Shown in pieces: positions 37,588 to 46,406 of a DNA stretch of 64,000 bases. Below the pieces are notes generated by a model, which searched no databases, was not told the origin of the DNA, and was given only the letters and a program-made list of their open reading frames with translations. A program made the position numbers and the translations under genes. This DNA is from Paludisphaera soli (lineage in GTDB: Bacteria > Planctomycetota > Planctomycetia > Isosphaerales > Isosphaeraceae): assembly GCF_011064595.1 (NCBI RefSeq), contig NZ_JAALJI010000016.1, positions 107,149-171,148 of the forward strand, read 5' to 3'. Each line of letters opens with the position of its first letter. Position 1 is the stretch's first letter.

Positions 37588-38145
37588 ATGCTGGAAATCG
37601 GCGAGGGCGAGTCGAGGGCCCTGCCATGGGTCGAGGAACGCCCGCGCGAAGACCCGGGGCCCATCGAGCAGGCGCGGGCCTTCAAGGCGCTGATGGAGCG
37701 CAACGGCTGGTCGGGCAACCAGGCCGCCAAGGCGCTCGGCGTCGCCCAGCCGACCGTGGTCCGGGCGCTGGCCCTGCTGGACCTCCCCGCGCCGATCCAG
37801 GAGTGGGTGGAGCAGGGGGACCTGTCGCCCGGGACCGCCTACGAGATCGGCAAGATCCAGGACGCCGGCATCCAGGGCGAGCTGGCCGACCGGGTCGTCT
37901 CCGAAGGCCTGAGCCGGGCCGAGGCCGTCGAGGCCGTCCGAGCCGCCGCCCGCAAGGCGCCGTCGACCGTCGGCAAGGGGAGGGGGGCCGGCCGCCCCGG
38001 CAAGGTTTCGACCGCTCGCACCCTCAAGGCCGCCGGATGCAAGATCACCGTCGAGAACCGCAAGGGGGTGGACGACGCCCGGCTCGTCGCGGCGCTCCGC
38101 GAGGCCCTCGACCGGCTCGCGACGCGGGACGACCGGGCCGCCTGA
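37588..38145 (+). CDS. ParB/KorB-like HTH protein lacking the nuclease/CTPase domain
   Basis: 185 residues. Residues 27-120 match the central HTH of ParB/KorB proteins: ALMERNGWSGNQAAKALGVA, then QPTVVRALALLDLPAPIQEW and EQGDLSPGTAYEIGKIQD. The ParB N-terminal domain with the GxRR and ENxxR motifs is missing, and no parA is nearby, so this is not a chromosome-partition ParB. The C-terminus is basic. It starts behind a GGGGGGAGA site. An autoregulated DNA-binding protein, possibly of plasmid or phage origin, is the likely role. Confidence 0.82.
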   Translation: MLEIGEGESRALPWVEERPREDPGPIEQARAFKALMERNGWSGNQAAKALGVAQPTVVRALALLDLPAPIQEWVEQGDLSPGTAYEIGKIQDAGIQGELADRVVSEGLSRAEAVEAVRAAARKAPSTVGKGRGAGRPGKVSTARTLKAAGCKITVENRKGVDDARLVAALREALDRLATRDDRAA

Positions 38146-38164
38146 TCTTCCCCGGAGGAGAAGT

Positions 38165-38374
38165 ATGCCGCCCTCGCTCCGCCTCGGCCTGCTCGCGGCG
38201 ACGTTCCTGGCCGTCGCCCTCGGGGTGATCTGGAAGGAGCGCCGGGCCGCGGCCTGCCCGCGGCACCGTCGCGCAGCGGGGTTCGCGGCGCGGACCCTGG
38301 CGGCGGCCTGCCTCGCGGCGGGGCTCGCCCTGGCGGCCTGGGCGGCGATCGCCGGACGATGGTTCGAGCCTTGA
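38165..38374 (+). CDS. Small two-helix membrane protein
   Basis: 69 residues with two hydrophobic helices (LGLLAATFLAVALGVIW and AACLAAGLALAAWAAIAG) separated by a basic, Cys-containing loop. A strong GGAGGAG ribosome site lies before the ATG. It is 19 bases after the ParB-like gene and probably co-transcribed. No family recognised. Confidence 0.6.
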   Translation: MPPSLRLGLLAATFLAVALGVIWKERRAAACPRHRRAAGFAARTLAAACLAAGLALAAWAAIAGRWFEP

Positions 38375-38420
38375 ACTCGGTGCGACCGAAGGACCGATCG
38401 GATTGGGACGACGACATTCC

Positions 38421-40007
38421 ATGATGCGTGAAGCCCGCACGGTGCGACTGATCTTGTGGGCGACCCTCGGCCTCCTGCTGACCCCCTGGTCGCTCGCGGC
38501 CGGCCAAGAGCCCGCGCCCCCGGCATCGGAGATCCTCCGACAGTTCGAAAGTCGGCTCAAGGCGCTCGAGGACGAGAACCGCGCCCTGCGCGAGCAGATG
38601 CGGACCTTCGTCGAGACCCGGGGCCCCGAAGCCGCCCCCGAACGCCCGACCGTCCCGGCCCCCGAGGAGCGGGCGACTTCGCCCTCCACCGACTCTGACC
38701 CGATTAGTCGGGACCTGGGAGCCCCTGCTCGACCGGTCGGGCCGACCGCCGCCGCGGCCAACTCGCGAGGGACGCGGAAGCGGACGTCGCTCAACGCCTG
38801 GCTCGGTCAGGGTTTCGAGCTGACCAGCGACAACGAGGAGTTCCAGCTCCAGTTCCACAACGAGACCCAGGTCGACTACCGACTCTTCGACCACACGGGG
38901 CCCGGGTCCGCCCAGAGCGGGTTCTTCATCCCCCGGCAGATCTGGGCTTTCAACGGACGGCTGACGAAGTCGGTCGAGTACATGGCGTCGTTCCAGCGGG
39001 GCCTGGGCTCGTTCGAACTGCGCGACGCCTTCCTGAACTTCCGCCCGTACAACCAGGACAAGTTCATGATCAAGGCGGGCCGCTACCGCGTCCCGTACAC
39101 GTACGAGTTCTACGCGATCTCCAACCAGGACCTCATCTCGCCCGAGCGTTCGGTCTACGCGATCAACTTCGGCAACAACCGCGAGATCGGCGTGACGGCC
39201 TGGGGCGTCCTCTACGACGACAGGCTCGACTACGCCGCCGGCGCCTTCAACGGCCCTCGCAATTCTTACGAGGACAACAACGACGAGCCCAACTTCATCG
39301 GCTTCGTCAACGCTCGGCCGTTCCGGCACTCGACCCGGTTCGAGTTCCTCAACTTCCTCAACCTGGGCGGGACGGTCGACGTCGGCAACAGCGACGATCG
39401 GCTCGCGCCGCTCCCCTTGCGAACCTCGGTCAACGCGGGCCAGGGGTCCGGCAGCTCGACGGCCTCGCCGAGCTTCCTGGCCTTCAACAACACGGTCCGC
39501 GAGTCCGGCCCGCGCGCCCAGTACAGCCTGCACGCCGCGCTCTTCTACAAGCGGTTGTCCCTCCTGGCCGAATGGGACTACAGCCGCATCAACTACCTGC
39601 CCTCCGCGGAGGAGCCGCGCGTCCCGATCCTGGTCGACGCGTTCTACGTCCAGGCCGGCTTCTTCCTGACCGGCGAGCACGTCACCCGGCGCGGGCCCAT
39701 CGAGGTCAAGCGGCCGCTGAACCTGAAGCGAGGGAAGGATTTCGGCCTGGGCGCGATCGAGCTGGGGGCCCGCTACGCCAGCCTCCGGCTCGGCGACGAC
39801 GTCTTCACGCAGGGCCTGGCCGACCCCAACCTCTGGACCAACCGCGTCGGGGTCACGGACCTGGGCGTGAACTGGTATCTCAACCAGTATCTCAAGGTCT
39901 ACCTCGACTGGCAGCATTCGGATTTCGGGGCCCCCGTCGCCTTCGCCCCGGGGCAGTTCTTCCTTACGAGCGACCTGTACTGGGCCCGGCTCCAGCTGTC
40001 GTTCTGA
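38421..40007 (+). CDS. Phosphate-selective-porin (OprO/OprP)-type outer-membrane porin
   Basis: 528 residues with a signal peptide (LILWATLGLLLTPWSLAAGQ), an N-terminal coiled coil (FESRLKALEDENRALREQM) and a 400-residue beta-barrel with alternating aromatic strands (FMIKAGRYRVPYTYEFYAIS, GVNWYLNQYLKVYLDWQHSD). The pattern and the final aromatic residue (RLQLSF) match OprO/P-type porins. A TTG codon at 38403 could add six residues. The coiled coil probably forms the trimer stem that reaches the cell wall. Anion preference cannot be judged. Its last 44 bases overlap the convergent uvsE gene. Confidence 0.88.
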   Translation: MMREARTVRLILWATLGLLLTPWSLAAGQEPAPPASEILRQFESRLKALEDENRALREQMRTFVETRGPEAAPERPTVPAPEERATSPSTDSDPISRDLGAPARPVGPTAAAANSRGTRKRTSLNAWLGQGFELTSDNEEFQLQFHNETQVDYRLFDHTGPGSAQSGFFIPRQIWAFNGRLTKSVEYMASFQRGLGSFELRDAFLNFRPYNQDKFMIKAGRYRVPYTYEFYAISNQDLISPERSVYAINFGNNREIGVTAWGVLYDDRLDYAAGAFNGPRNSYEDNNDEPNFIGFVNARPFRHSTRFEFLNFLNLGGTVDVGNSDDRLAPLPLRTSVNAGQGSGSSTASPSFLAFNNTVRESGPRAQYSLHAALFYKRLSLLAEWDYSRINYLPSAEEPRVPILVDAFYVQAGFFLTGEHVTRRGPIEVKRPLNLKRGKDFGLGAIELGARYASLRLGDDVFTQGLADPNLWTNRVGVTDLGVNWYLNQYLKVYLDWQHSDFGAPVAFAPGQFFLTSDLYWARLQLSF

Positions 40008-40902
40008 CGGCCGGCCCCAGGTCGTCCCTCAGCTTCATCACGGCGACCTCCTTGGCCTTCGCCTCGACCTCGACGGTCGCCTCCAGGCCGAGCCAGCAGG
40101 CCGGGAAGTCCGCCGGGTCGATGAAGTCGTGATGGCGTTCCGGACGGGTGCCCTCCCACCCCGCGATCGGGCTGGAGACGTGGAACAGGGGCTCCCGATC
40201 CCACGTCCCCGCGGCGAGCGCCGTGGCCTCCTCCACCGAGAGCCCGTCGGGCTTGCAGCGGTGGTGATGGGAGTCGTAGACCAGCGGCACGCCGGTCGCC
40301 CGGCAGAGCGGGAGCAGGTCGGCCGGCGTATACGTCCGGTCGTCGTTCTCCACCGTCAGGCGGCCCCGAGCCCGGGGCGAGAGCCGATCGAGGGACCGGG
40401 CGAAGTCGTCGAGGGCCCGGGCCTTGTCGCCGAACGCCCCGCCCCCGTGAACGTTGAGCACGTCGGCCCCGATCCACTCGGCCACCTCGGCCTGGTACTC
40501 CAGCTCCCGGAGCGAGGCGTCCACCACCTCGGCCCGCTGCGAGTTGAGCACCACGAACTGGTCGGGGTGGAAGCACGTCCGCAAGCCTCGCTCCCGCGCG
40601 AAGTCCCCGCACGACCGGAAGCGGTCCACGATCGCCCCGCCCCCGGGAAGGTCGTCCATCTCGTAGCCCTGCTGCGGGTGGGTCTTCAGGGGCAACACCT
40701 GGCTGTTGACCCGGAAGCAGCCGATCCCGTTCGCGTCGCAGAACCGGAGCGCCGCCATGAGCGCCTCCGCATTCGCCAGGCAGAGGCCCGCCAGCTTCGC
40801 CAGTGCGTCGCCGCGGTTCATCCGCGAGACCACCGCGGCCGTGGTGACGCCGAACTTGATCGGCTCGTCCCGGAACGTGCAGCAGAGTCCCAGTCGAATC
40901 AT
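39964..40902 (-). CDS. uvsE: UV damage endonuclease
   Basis: 312 residues. It nicks DNA 5' of UV photoproducts. The TIM-barrel motifs of UvdE/UvsE are present: IRLGLCCTFRDEPIKFG at the N-terminus, LRTCFHPDQFVVLNS, GADVLNVHGGGAFGDK, RLTVENDD and VPLVYDSHHHRCKPDG, which carry the metal-binding His, Glu and Asp residues. The start at 40902 is standard; an ATG 15 codons upstream adds an unusual extension. It converges on the porin gene with a 44-base coding overlap. Solitary gene, no SOS box noticed. Confidence 0.95.
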   Translation of the reverse strand: MIRLGLCCTFRDEPIKFGVTTAAVVSRMNRGDALAKLAGLCLANAEALMAALRFCDANGIGCFRVNSQVLPLKTHPQQGYEMDDLPGGGAIVDRFRSCGDFARERGLRTCFHPDQFVVLNSQRAEVVDASLRELEYQAEVAEWIGADVLNVHGGGAFGDKARALDDFARSLDRLSPRARGRLTVENDDRTYTPADLLPLCRATGVPLVYDSHHHRCKPDGLSVEEATALAAGTWDREPLFHVSSPIAGWEGTRPERHHDFIDPADFPACWLGLEATVEVEAKAKEVAVMKLRDDLGPAVRTTAGAGPSTGRS

Positions 40903-41059
40903 CAACCGCCCCGATCGTCCGCACTCGTCCCGGCAGCGTCCAAACACGCCCTAGGAGCGGATCCTATTCTACCCGCCCCCAGGGGGGGGCGACACGGAGA
41001 GCCCGACTCGCCCGCACTTCGACCTACGGGCCGATCGTCCTCGGGGATCGCAGTCGCGA

Positions 41060-42001
41060 TCAAGGTCTCACCTTGTTTTGGATCGACGTTCCGCGGAGCG
41101 AAGTCTCGGCGTCGACCCCGACTTCCGCGAACAATTCGCGGGCGAAAGCAAGGCCTGCCGGGGAGAGCGAGCGGTCGGCGAGCCAGACGAGCCCCGTGTA
41201 ATAGGCCAGCGGCGGAGCGCCGAACTCGAGCGGCACGAAATCACCCCGCTCGAGTTCCAGCCGCACCTCATCAGGATGGATGAGGGTGACCGCATCGCTC
41301 TGCCTGACCATCGCCTTGATCATGGTGACCGAAGCCGTGTTCACATGACGTCGAACCACCTGCGAGCGACGTTCCTCGGCGACGAGCCAGCGCTGGATCC
41401 GGGGTGGGAGCTGGGGGCTGATCATCACGTAACGGCGGAGGTCCTCACGTGACGGCGATGCCTGCGACGCGAGGGGATGACCTGCACGACATACCCAGAC
41501 GCCATGCTGCTCCGGAAATTCGATGATTCGGAATTCCTTGCGGCGACGGATCTCCTCGATGCTCGCGACGAACAGGTCGATGCGGCCTCGGAGCAGCAGG
41601 TCCGGGAGGTCCTCCCAGGGGGCGACGTGGATGGACATACGCAGCCGGGGATGTCGCTCGAGCAATCGGCCGGAGACTCGCCCGATCCAGATGTCGGCGG
41701 CGTAGGCGCCCGCGCCGACGGCCAACACCCCCCCGTCCAGGGCGGCGGCCTGTCCGACGGCCCGGAACATCGCCTCCTCCGTGTCGAGGAGCCTGCGGGC
41801 CGTGTCGATGACGATCGCGCCGAACACGGTGGGCGAGATCGTTTGGCCGTGCCGGTCGAAAAGTCGATGGCCCACGTCACGTTCGACCTGGAAGAGGCTC
41901 TTGGTCAGCGCCGGTTGAGAGATGCCCAGCGCCTCGGAAGCTTTCCGGAAGCTGGCGGAGTCGGCCAGGGCCAGCACATGCCGGAACTGTCGCAATTCCA
42001 C
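41060..42001 (-). CDS. LysR-family transcriptional regulator
   Basis: 313 residues with a GTG start at 42001 behind GGGGAGGGG; upstream in-frame codons lie in the operator and are not protein-like. The HTH (ELRQFRHVLALADSASFRKA, then SEALGISQPALTKSLFQVE) is typical, followed by the periplasmic-binding-protein-like ligand domain. A palindromic T-N11-A site lies only 12 bases before the start, suggesting autorepression. The divergent neighbour at 42309 encodes a secreted protein and may be its target. Confidence 0.93.
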   Translation of the reverse strand: MELRQFRHVLALADSASFRKASEALGISQPALTKSLFQVERDVGHRLFDRHGQTISPTVFGAIVIDTARRLLDTEEAMFRAVGQAAALDGGVLAVGAGAYAADIWIGRVSGRLLERHPRLRMSIHVAPWEDLPDLLLRGRIDLFVASIEEIRRRKEFRIIEFPEQHGVWVCRAGHPLASQASPSREDLRRYVMISPQLPPRIQRWLVAEERRSQVVRRHVNTASVTMIKAMVRQSDAVTLIHPDEVRLELERGDFVPLEFGAPPLAYYTGLVWLADRSLSPAGLAFARELFAEVGVDAETSLRGTSIQNKVRP

Positions 42002-42012
42002 GACCCCTCCCC

Positions 42013-42031
42013 GGTTATCGGCCCGATAACC
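42013..42031. promoter_or_regulatory. LysR-type operator palindrome
   Basis: GGTTATCGG and CCGATAACC form a perfect 9-bp inverted repeat around one C; TATCGGCCCGATA inside it is an ideal T-N11-A LysR box. It lies 12 bases upstream of the regulator's GTG and 278 bases from the divergent gene. Confidence 0.65.
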
Positions 42032-42308
42032 ACCGGAAAAACGCCTGAATCGAAACGCTTGCAACCGCAAGGTTTCACAGTATACCAGTCTCTCACATGT
42101 GGGAAGGAACGATGGGACGCCGACCGTCCGATCCCGCGCCCTCCGCTCCGGCCGCCTCCGGGACGAGGTCGCCGGCAGTCGTCGCCTGGCTCGCCCGAGC
42201 GACGAATACCCCCCATGTCGCCCACCGGGTGGGGCGGAAACGCATGTGCATCGCGTTCATGATGCACCGTCGGTTCATTAGGTTCAACAACTCGAAAGGA
42301 ATGATGCG

Positions 42309-42974
42309 ATGCCGGTTTTCAAGGTGTTCCGCCGAACTGGTCGTTACGCGGGGTTGGCCTTGGTCGCCTGCGCCGTCACCGCCTCGGTGCCCGCCTTCGC
42401 GGGGGGCGGCAACGTCCTCCCGCCGACGGCAAAACCGAAAGGCCATTCGCTGGCCGATCTCGCCGGCGAGACGGGGATCTTCAACGCCAGCGGCCCCGCC
42501 GCACGGAGCGAGGCGAACGAGCCGGAAGTGCCGTTCCAGATCCTGTATACGAGCGACGCCAACCCGTCGAGCACCTTTGAGGTGAGGCCGGGTACCATGC
42601 TCTACGTGCCCGTCGTCTGGTCCGATGATTCGGCTCCGATCCTCGGGGACTTCCCTGACGTCAACGATCCGGAGGCTGTCGCGGACTACTACTTCAACCC
42701 CGATCAGCTCGGTGCCGAGTTCATCGAGATCGAGGTCGACGGAAACACCACGGCGCTCGAACCCGAGTACTCGGTCGGGGCGGACGTCCCGGGCCTACCG
42801 TCCGGGGCGACCCACTACACCGTGGCCGCCGCCGTACTGACCCCGTTTTCGAAGGGGACTCATACGGTGACCATCCGCGCTCGGTTCACGGGTGCGGCGA
42901 TCGCGGAATTCCCCGAGTTCTTCCCAGGAGGCGTCTTCGAGTTCTCGAATACGTATACGGTGATCGTTGACTGA
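42309..42974 (+). CDS. Secreted protein of unknown function, divergent from LysR
   Basis: 221 residues with a signal peptide (YAGLALVACAVTASVPAFAG) and an AAAGGAATG ribosome site. The mature part is acidic and beta-rich, with conserved-looking GTMLYVPVVWSDDSAPILGD and EFIEIEVDGNTTALEPEYSV stretches and a C-terminal Ig-like strand pattern ending EFSNTYTVIVD. No family recognised. The 307-base region before it contains the LysR operator and a CACATGTG palindrome near 42096, so regulation by the divergent LysR protein is plausible. Confidence 0.7.
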   Translation: MPVFKVFRRTGRYAGLALVACAVTASVPAFAGGGNVLPPTAKPKGHSLADLAGETGIFNASGPAARSEANEPEVPFQILYTSDANPSSTFEVRPGTMLYVPVVWSDDSAPILGDFPDVNDPEAVADYYFNPDQLGAEFIEIEVDGNTTALEPEYSVGADVPGLPSGATHYTVAAAVLTPFSKGTHTVTIRARFTGAAIAEFPEFFPGGVFEFSNTYTVIVD

Positions 42975-43016
42975 GCCCGATCCGGGGCGTCATCGATCGA
43001 GGCAATGACCCAGAGA

Positions 43017-43064
43017 GGCCTCGCGGGAGCGACCGACCCAAAGCATCTCACGCCTCGCGAGGCC
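43017..43064 (+). terminator. Possible terminator stem after the secreted protein
   Basis: GGCCTCGCG and CGCGAGGCC are perfect complements separated by 30 bases, 43 bases after the stop and followed by CCTTTG. The long loop makes this uncertain. The rest of the stretch 42975-43327 shows no gene. Confidence 0.35.
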
Positions 43065-43327
43065 CCTTTGACGTTCCGAAGTCACGCCCGCTCGAAAGTG
43101 GCCGACTGCTCCATCGCGCATGACGACTCCCCTCGCAACATCGATGTGAATTCATGATGCGGCGTGGGGATGTCTCTGCGACTGGACCGATGCGAAATGA
43201 TCGTGGATGAAGCCGCCGAAGGTAGGGAGGTGGGCGATCGGTCTACGGACCGGATGCCCATGGCATGCGACTCGCAAGGCTGGATCTCCGGTATCTCCAC
43301 CGAGGATCTGATCCGGGAGCGAGCACG

Positions 43328-43543
43328 ATGGTAAACCCTGACGATAAGAGCGACCGCGAACACATGACCGGGGCCAGCGGGATGCGGGCCGAGCCCGCCG
43401 ACGAGGGCGTCGTCCTCGAGGCGGCGGACGTGGTCCAGAAGGAGAACGCCCCGCCCCCGCCGCCCAGCCCCTCGGGACGCGATGGCGAGCGACCGGCCCT
43501 GCCCCCGCACGCCCCGGACGCCGATTTCCTCAACGAGAACTGA
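43328..43543 (+). CDS. Small acidic protein, unknown
   Basis: 71 residues, acidic, ending PHAPDADFLNEN, with a Pro run (PPPPPSPS) and no membrane segment. A GGGAGCGAG site precedes the ATG. Codon composition is like the neighbouring genes, but no family is recognised and small open frames are common in such GC-rich DNA. Confidence 0.4.
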   Translation: MVNPDDKSDREHMTGASGMRAEPADEGVVLEAADVVQKENAPPPPPSPSGRDGERPALPPHAPDADFLNEN

Positions 43544-44315
43544 TTCCGGACGACGTCGGGATGAGGACCGGCGCGGACCGGCCGCGCCGCCTCGTCCTTC
43601 GCCCGTGACCCGCCCGGCTCTTCGTCCGTTCGTCCCCGGGGCGTGTCGCTCGCAAGTCTTCCGTCCCCATCCTGTGTTTGCCGCCCGCCTCGACGGGGGG
43701 ATCCTGCTCGTCCTCGGGTTCGGATGCCATCGTGAGACATGGCGAGATCCTCGGCAGCAAGGCCGTGCCTCGTCCTCGACGCTTCGCGATCGGATCGCAC
43801 TTGGCGAGCCGAAGGGCGCAGGGACGGCAAGTCCACGCGCACCGACCGGACCAACGCCTCCGGCGACAGACGAGGGCATACCGAGACGGTCGCGTCGGTC
43901 GTCTCCGGCCGAGGGGCTTCTGCGTGATCGTCGTCCAGGTCCACGTCGTCGGTCGCGGGATCGCCGGGGTTTCGCCTGGCGAGCACGCCGCGGACCAGCG
44001 CGACCTCGCTCTCGATGCGACGGGCCGACGGGACGGCGATAGGCTCTGAAAATTCCTCGGTGATTCCGACACGCAACTCGGTCTCTTCGAGAACGCCGAG
44101 CAGCCTCGTCATCGGCCAGCGTCGAGCGACCTCGGCCCTCAGATACGCAAGGTTCACGGGTCACGGCCGGGAGATGGACACGAATTCGTGTCTCAGATCG
44201 ACACATTCTTGACTAGGCTATACGACCAAGCTAACATGAGCCGCGGCACCTTGACCGAAAGAGTGAGAAGGCGACTTCGAATCGTTTTCACCTCGGTTCG
44301 CCAAAGGTCAAACGC
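43544..44315. other. Gene-poor stretch, possible gene remnant on the minus strand
   Basis: 772 bases between a small acidic protein and a PEP-CTERM protein. On the minus strand from a GTG at 44157 about 80 codons look protein-like (AYLRAEVARRWPMTRLLGVL, then ETELRVGITEEFSEPIAVPS), but the frame turns into Arg/Gly-rich shadow sequence towards 43780 with no natural end. This may be the head of a decayed gene. Nothing else is supported. Confidence 0.3.
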
Positions 44316-45104
44316 ATGTCACGAGCAATGTTTCGGTTCGTCTTCTTTTGCGGCGTCGCCGCCCAGCTCGCGGCCCCGGCCCGCGCCGGATTCATGACGG
44401 GGAAGATCGTCGTCGACGCGACGGGCGTCGCCGGCATCGAAGAGTCGATCAGGGTCAGGTCGTCGGTCGTCGCCCCCCCCATGGGGTCGTCGACCGAGCA
44501 AGTCAAGTTCACGCCGGCGGCCGCGGACGTCGCCAACGCCGCCGCCAAGGCCGCCTTCATCGCCGCCCAGATCAACGCCCAGTCCGTCAATCAGACCGCC
44601 GTCGCCGCAGGAGGCGTGGTGACCGTGACCGCGATAGCTGGGAGGCAACTCGACAGGATCATCTTCAACCCCGGCAAATCGGGGGAAGTCCTGCGGGTGA
44701 ACCCCCAACAGTTGGCCGCGGGATTGCGTCCCATTTACGATCTCGAGTTGGCAGGCGTGGAGACTCCGGGCTTCGGAGGGACCGCAACGCTTTCGATCGG
44801 CGGCCCCGGAGGCGGCGATTTTACGACTCTGACGAGCGGCCTGACCGCCAGCCAGATCCTGCTCGACCTCGAGATGCAGATCAACTCCGCGACCTCGCTC
44901 GGCGCCATGGTCCTCGGCAATAGCCTCCTCCTGACCAACGTCACCACGAGCAACGACATCGCCGCGCTCGTGACCGACGCCGGTTTCTCCTATTCCTACG
45001 GCGTCGCGGCCGTTCCCGAGCCCTCATCGCTGGCCCTCTGCGGCATCGCCGGTACGCTGGCCCTCGGCTACGCGCGGGCCTCGCGCTCCCGGAGCGGATC
45101 ATAG
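44316..45104 (+). CDS. PEP-CTERM exported protein
   Basis: 262 residues. A signal peptide (MFRFVFFCGVAAQLAAPARA) is followed by a Ser/Thr/Ala-rich body and a C-terminal sorting signal: VPEPSSLALCGIAGTLALGY and then a basic tail (RASRSRSGS). This tripartite end is read by an exosortase (EpsH type), none of which is in the window. The body has a small-residue beta pattern without enzyme motifs. It is monocistronic. Confidence 0.88.
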   Translation: MSRAMFRFVFFCGVAAQLAAPARAGFMTGKIVVDATGVAGIEESIRVRSSVVAPPMGSSTEQVKFTPAAADVANAAAKAAFIAAQINAQSVNQTAVAAGGVVTVTAIAGRQLDRIIFNPGKSGEVLRVNPQQLAAGLRPIYDLELAGVETPGFGGTATLSIGGPGGGDFTTLTSGLTASQILLDLEMQINSATSLGAMVLGNSLLLTNVTTSNDIAALVTDAGFSYSYGVAAVPEPSSLALCGIAGTLALGYARASRSRSGS

Positions 45105-45145
45105 GCTAACCTCACGGCGGGGCCTCCCTGAGGCGCCAAGATCGT

Positions 45146-45370
45146 TCAGGCGGGGACGGTCGCGGGGTCCCCACGAGCCTCGGTCGGTTCGAACCCTACC
45201 AGGGCGTTCAGGGCGGCCCCGTCGAGACACGAGAGCAACGAGTCGCAGGACCGCGAGCAAAGGTCCAGGGCGATCGGCCCGCGTCGCCTGCGCAGGCCCC
45301 CGGCCGAGACCTCCAAGACTGTCCCGTCGGCGACGATCGACGCGCGACATCTGCCGCAGGACGTCCGCAT
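45146..45370 (-). CDS. Small cysteine-containing protein, paralogue of 49185-49430
   Basis: 74 residues starting MRTSCGRCRASIVADG. It shares with the gene at 49185-49430 the core LRxRRGPIxxDLxS, then D, LDG, a G and PTE at the same spacing, so both belong to one small family. The four N-terminal cysteines could bind metal (CGRC plus two later). It is the last of three minus-strand genes. Function unknown. Confidence 0.6.
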   Translation of the reverse strand: MRTSCGRCRASIVADGTVLEVSAGGLRRRRGPIALDLCSRSCDSLLSCLDGAALNALVGFEPTEARGDPATVPA

Positions 45371-45451
45371 GGTCTTCAGGGTGGTCGAACAGCCTCGAGC
45401 AGGACGCGAGGTCGGACTCTCGAGGCTGCGTCCGGGAAGGGGCTTCGAGGT

Positions 45452-46339
45452 TCAGGGCCCAGGTGGGGCGGTGGGGGCGATCGCCGATCCGGTCTTCGTT
45501 TCCATCGCTCCGCACGACTCCGACGTCATCTGCGCGATCGACTCGAGACCCATCCGCCGGAGGACGTCCGCGTGCCGCTCCCACGGGACGGTCCTCGTGG
45601 GCACGGGACATGTGCGGCGGTCGAGGGCCAGATCGAGCACGTACATCGTCTCCGCGTAACGACTCGGCCGGCCCTCGCGACGCAGGAGGTCGATCCGGGC
45701 CTGTTCCTCGCGGCGGCGACGGGCCAACGCCATCAGGGTCAGGACCCGCGTCCCGTCGCCTCCGTGTTCGACGCGCACGCCCCGGCAGGAAGACCAGGAG
45801 TCGAAGAGGGCCAGGTCGTCCACGGCGATCAGGACCACGGTGATGGGCTGGTGATGGGCCAGCTCGCTGGGCTCGCAACAGGGGGCCATCACGTAGAGGT
45901 CGTGGTCGAAACAGAGGCCGCCGCCGGCTCGGTCGCCCACGAAGCCGGTCAGCGTCTCGAGCAGGTACGAGCCCTCGGCCCCGGCCATGGAGATCAGGGT
46001 GCGCTCGGGCGTGACCTTCCATGCGCGAGCCAGGAACTCCTCGGCGAGGTGGCCGTTGGGGATGACGCGCCGGAGTTCATCCTGGCCCAGCGCCCGGATG
46101 CGGAGGACGCCGGGCATCGGCTTGGTGCATCCGGGGCGCTCCGGATCGGGCGAGCAAACGGCCTCGACGATGTGATGCTCGATGACGACCGTGTCGCGGG
46201 CGTCGCCCCTGAGGATGAGGCGACGCTGGCGTATCCGCCGCCATCGGCCGAGGAGCCGGCCGGTGGCCCAGCCCAGGATGAAGGCGACGAGGCTGGCGGT
46301 CCCGCGGCCGCCGAGTTCCCTGGTGAAGGTTTCCCACAT
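45452..46339 (-). CDS. Membrane-anchored protein of unknown function
   Basis: 295 residues. One N-terminal membrane segment (ASLVAFILGWATGRLLGRW) is followed by a basic patch and a soluble domain. Conserved-looking parts are VVIEHHIVEAVCSPDPERPG, then ISMAGAEGSYLLETLTGFVG and LCFDHDLYVMAPCCEPSEL, with several Cys/His residues that might bind metal. No family recognised. It lies 67 bases after a four-helix membrane protein in the same direction; the two are probably one operon. Confidence 0.68.
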   Translation of the reverse strand: MWETFTRELGGRGTASLVAFILGWATGRLLGRWRRIRQRRLILRGDARDTVVIEHHIVEAVCSPDPERPGCTKPMPGVLRIRALGQDELRRVIPNGHLAEEFLARAWKVTPERTLISMAGAEGSYLLETLTGFVGDRAGGGLCFDHDLYVMAPCCEPSELAHHQPITVVLIAVDDLALFDSWSSCRGVRVEHGGDGTRVLTLMALARRRREEQARIDLLRREGRPSRYAETMYVLDLALDRRTCPVPTRTVPWERHADVLRRMGLESIAQMTSESCGAMETKTGSAIAPTAPPGP

Positions 46340-46406
46340 TGCGCGCCTCTCGGCCCTGGCGATCTCTCGTGAAGTTCCACGTCGCCCCCGCCGGGGGGCT
46401 GATTTC

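Noticed and set aside
37588..38145. Chromosome-partition ParB
   Set aside because: Lacks the N-terminal ParB domain and has no ParA partner.
43082..44206. 374-codon minus-strand frame
   Set aside because: Arg/Ser-rich with no structure; overlaps a better small plus-strand frame.
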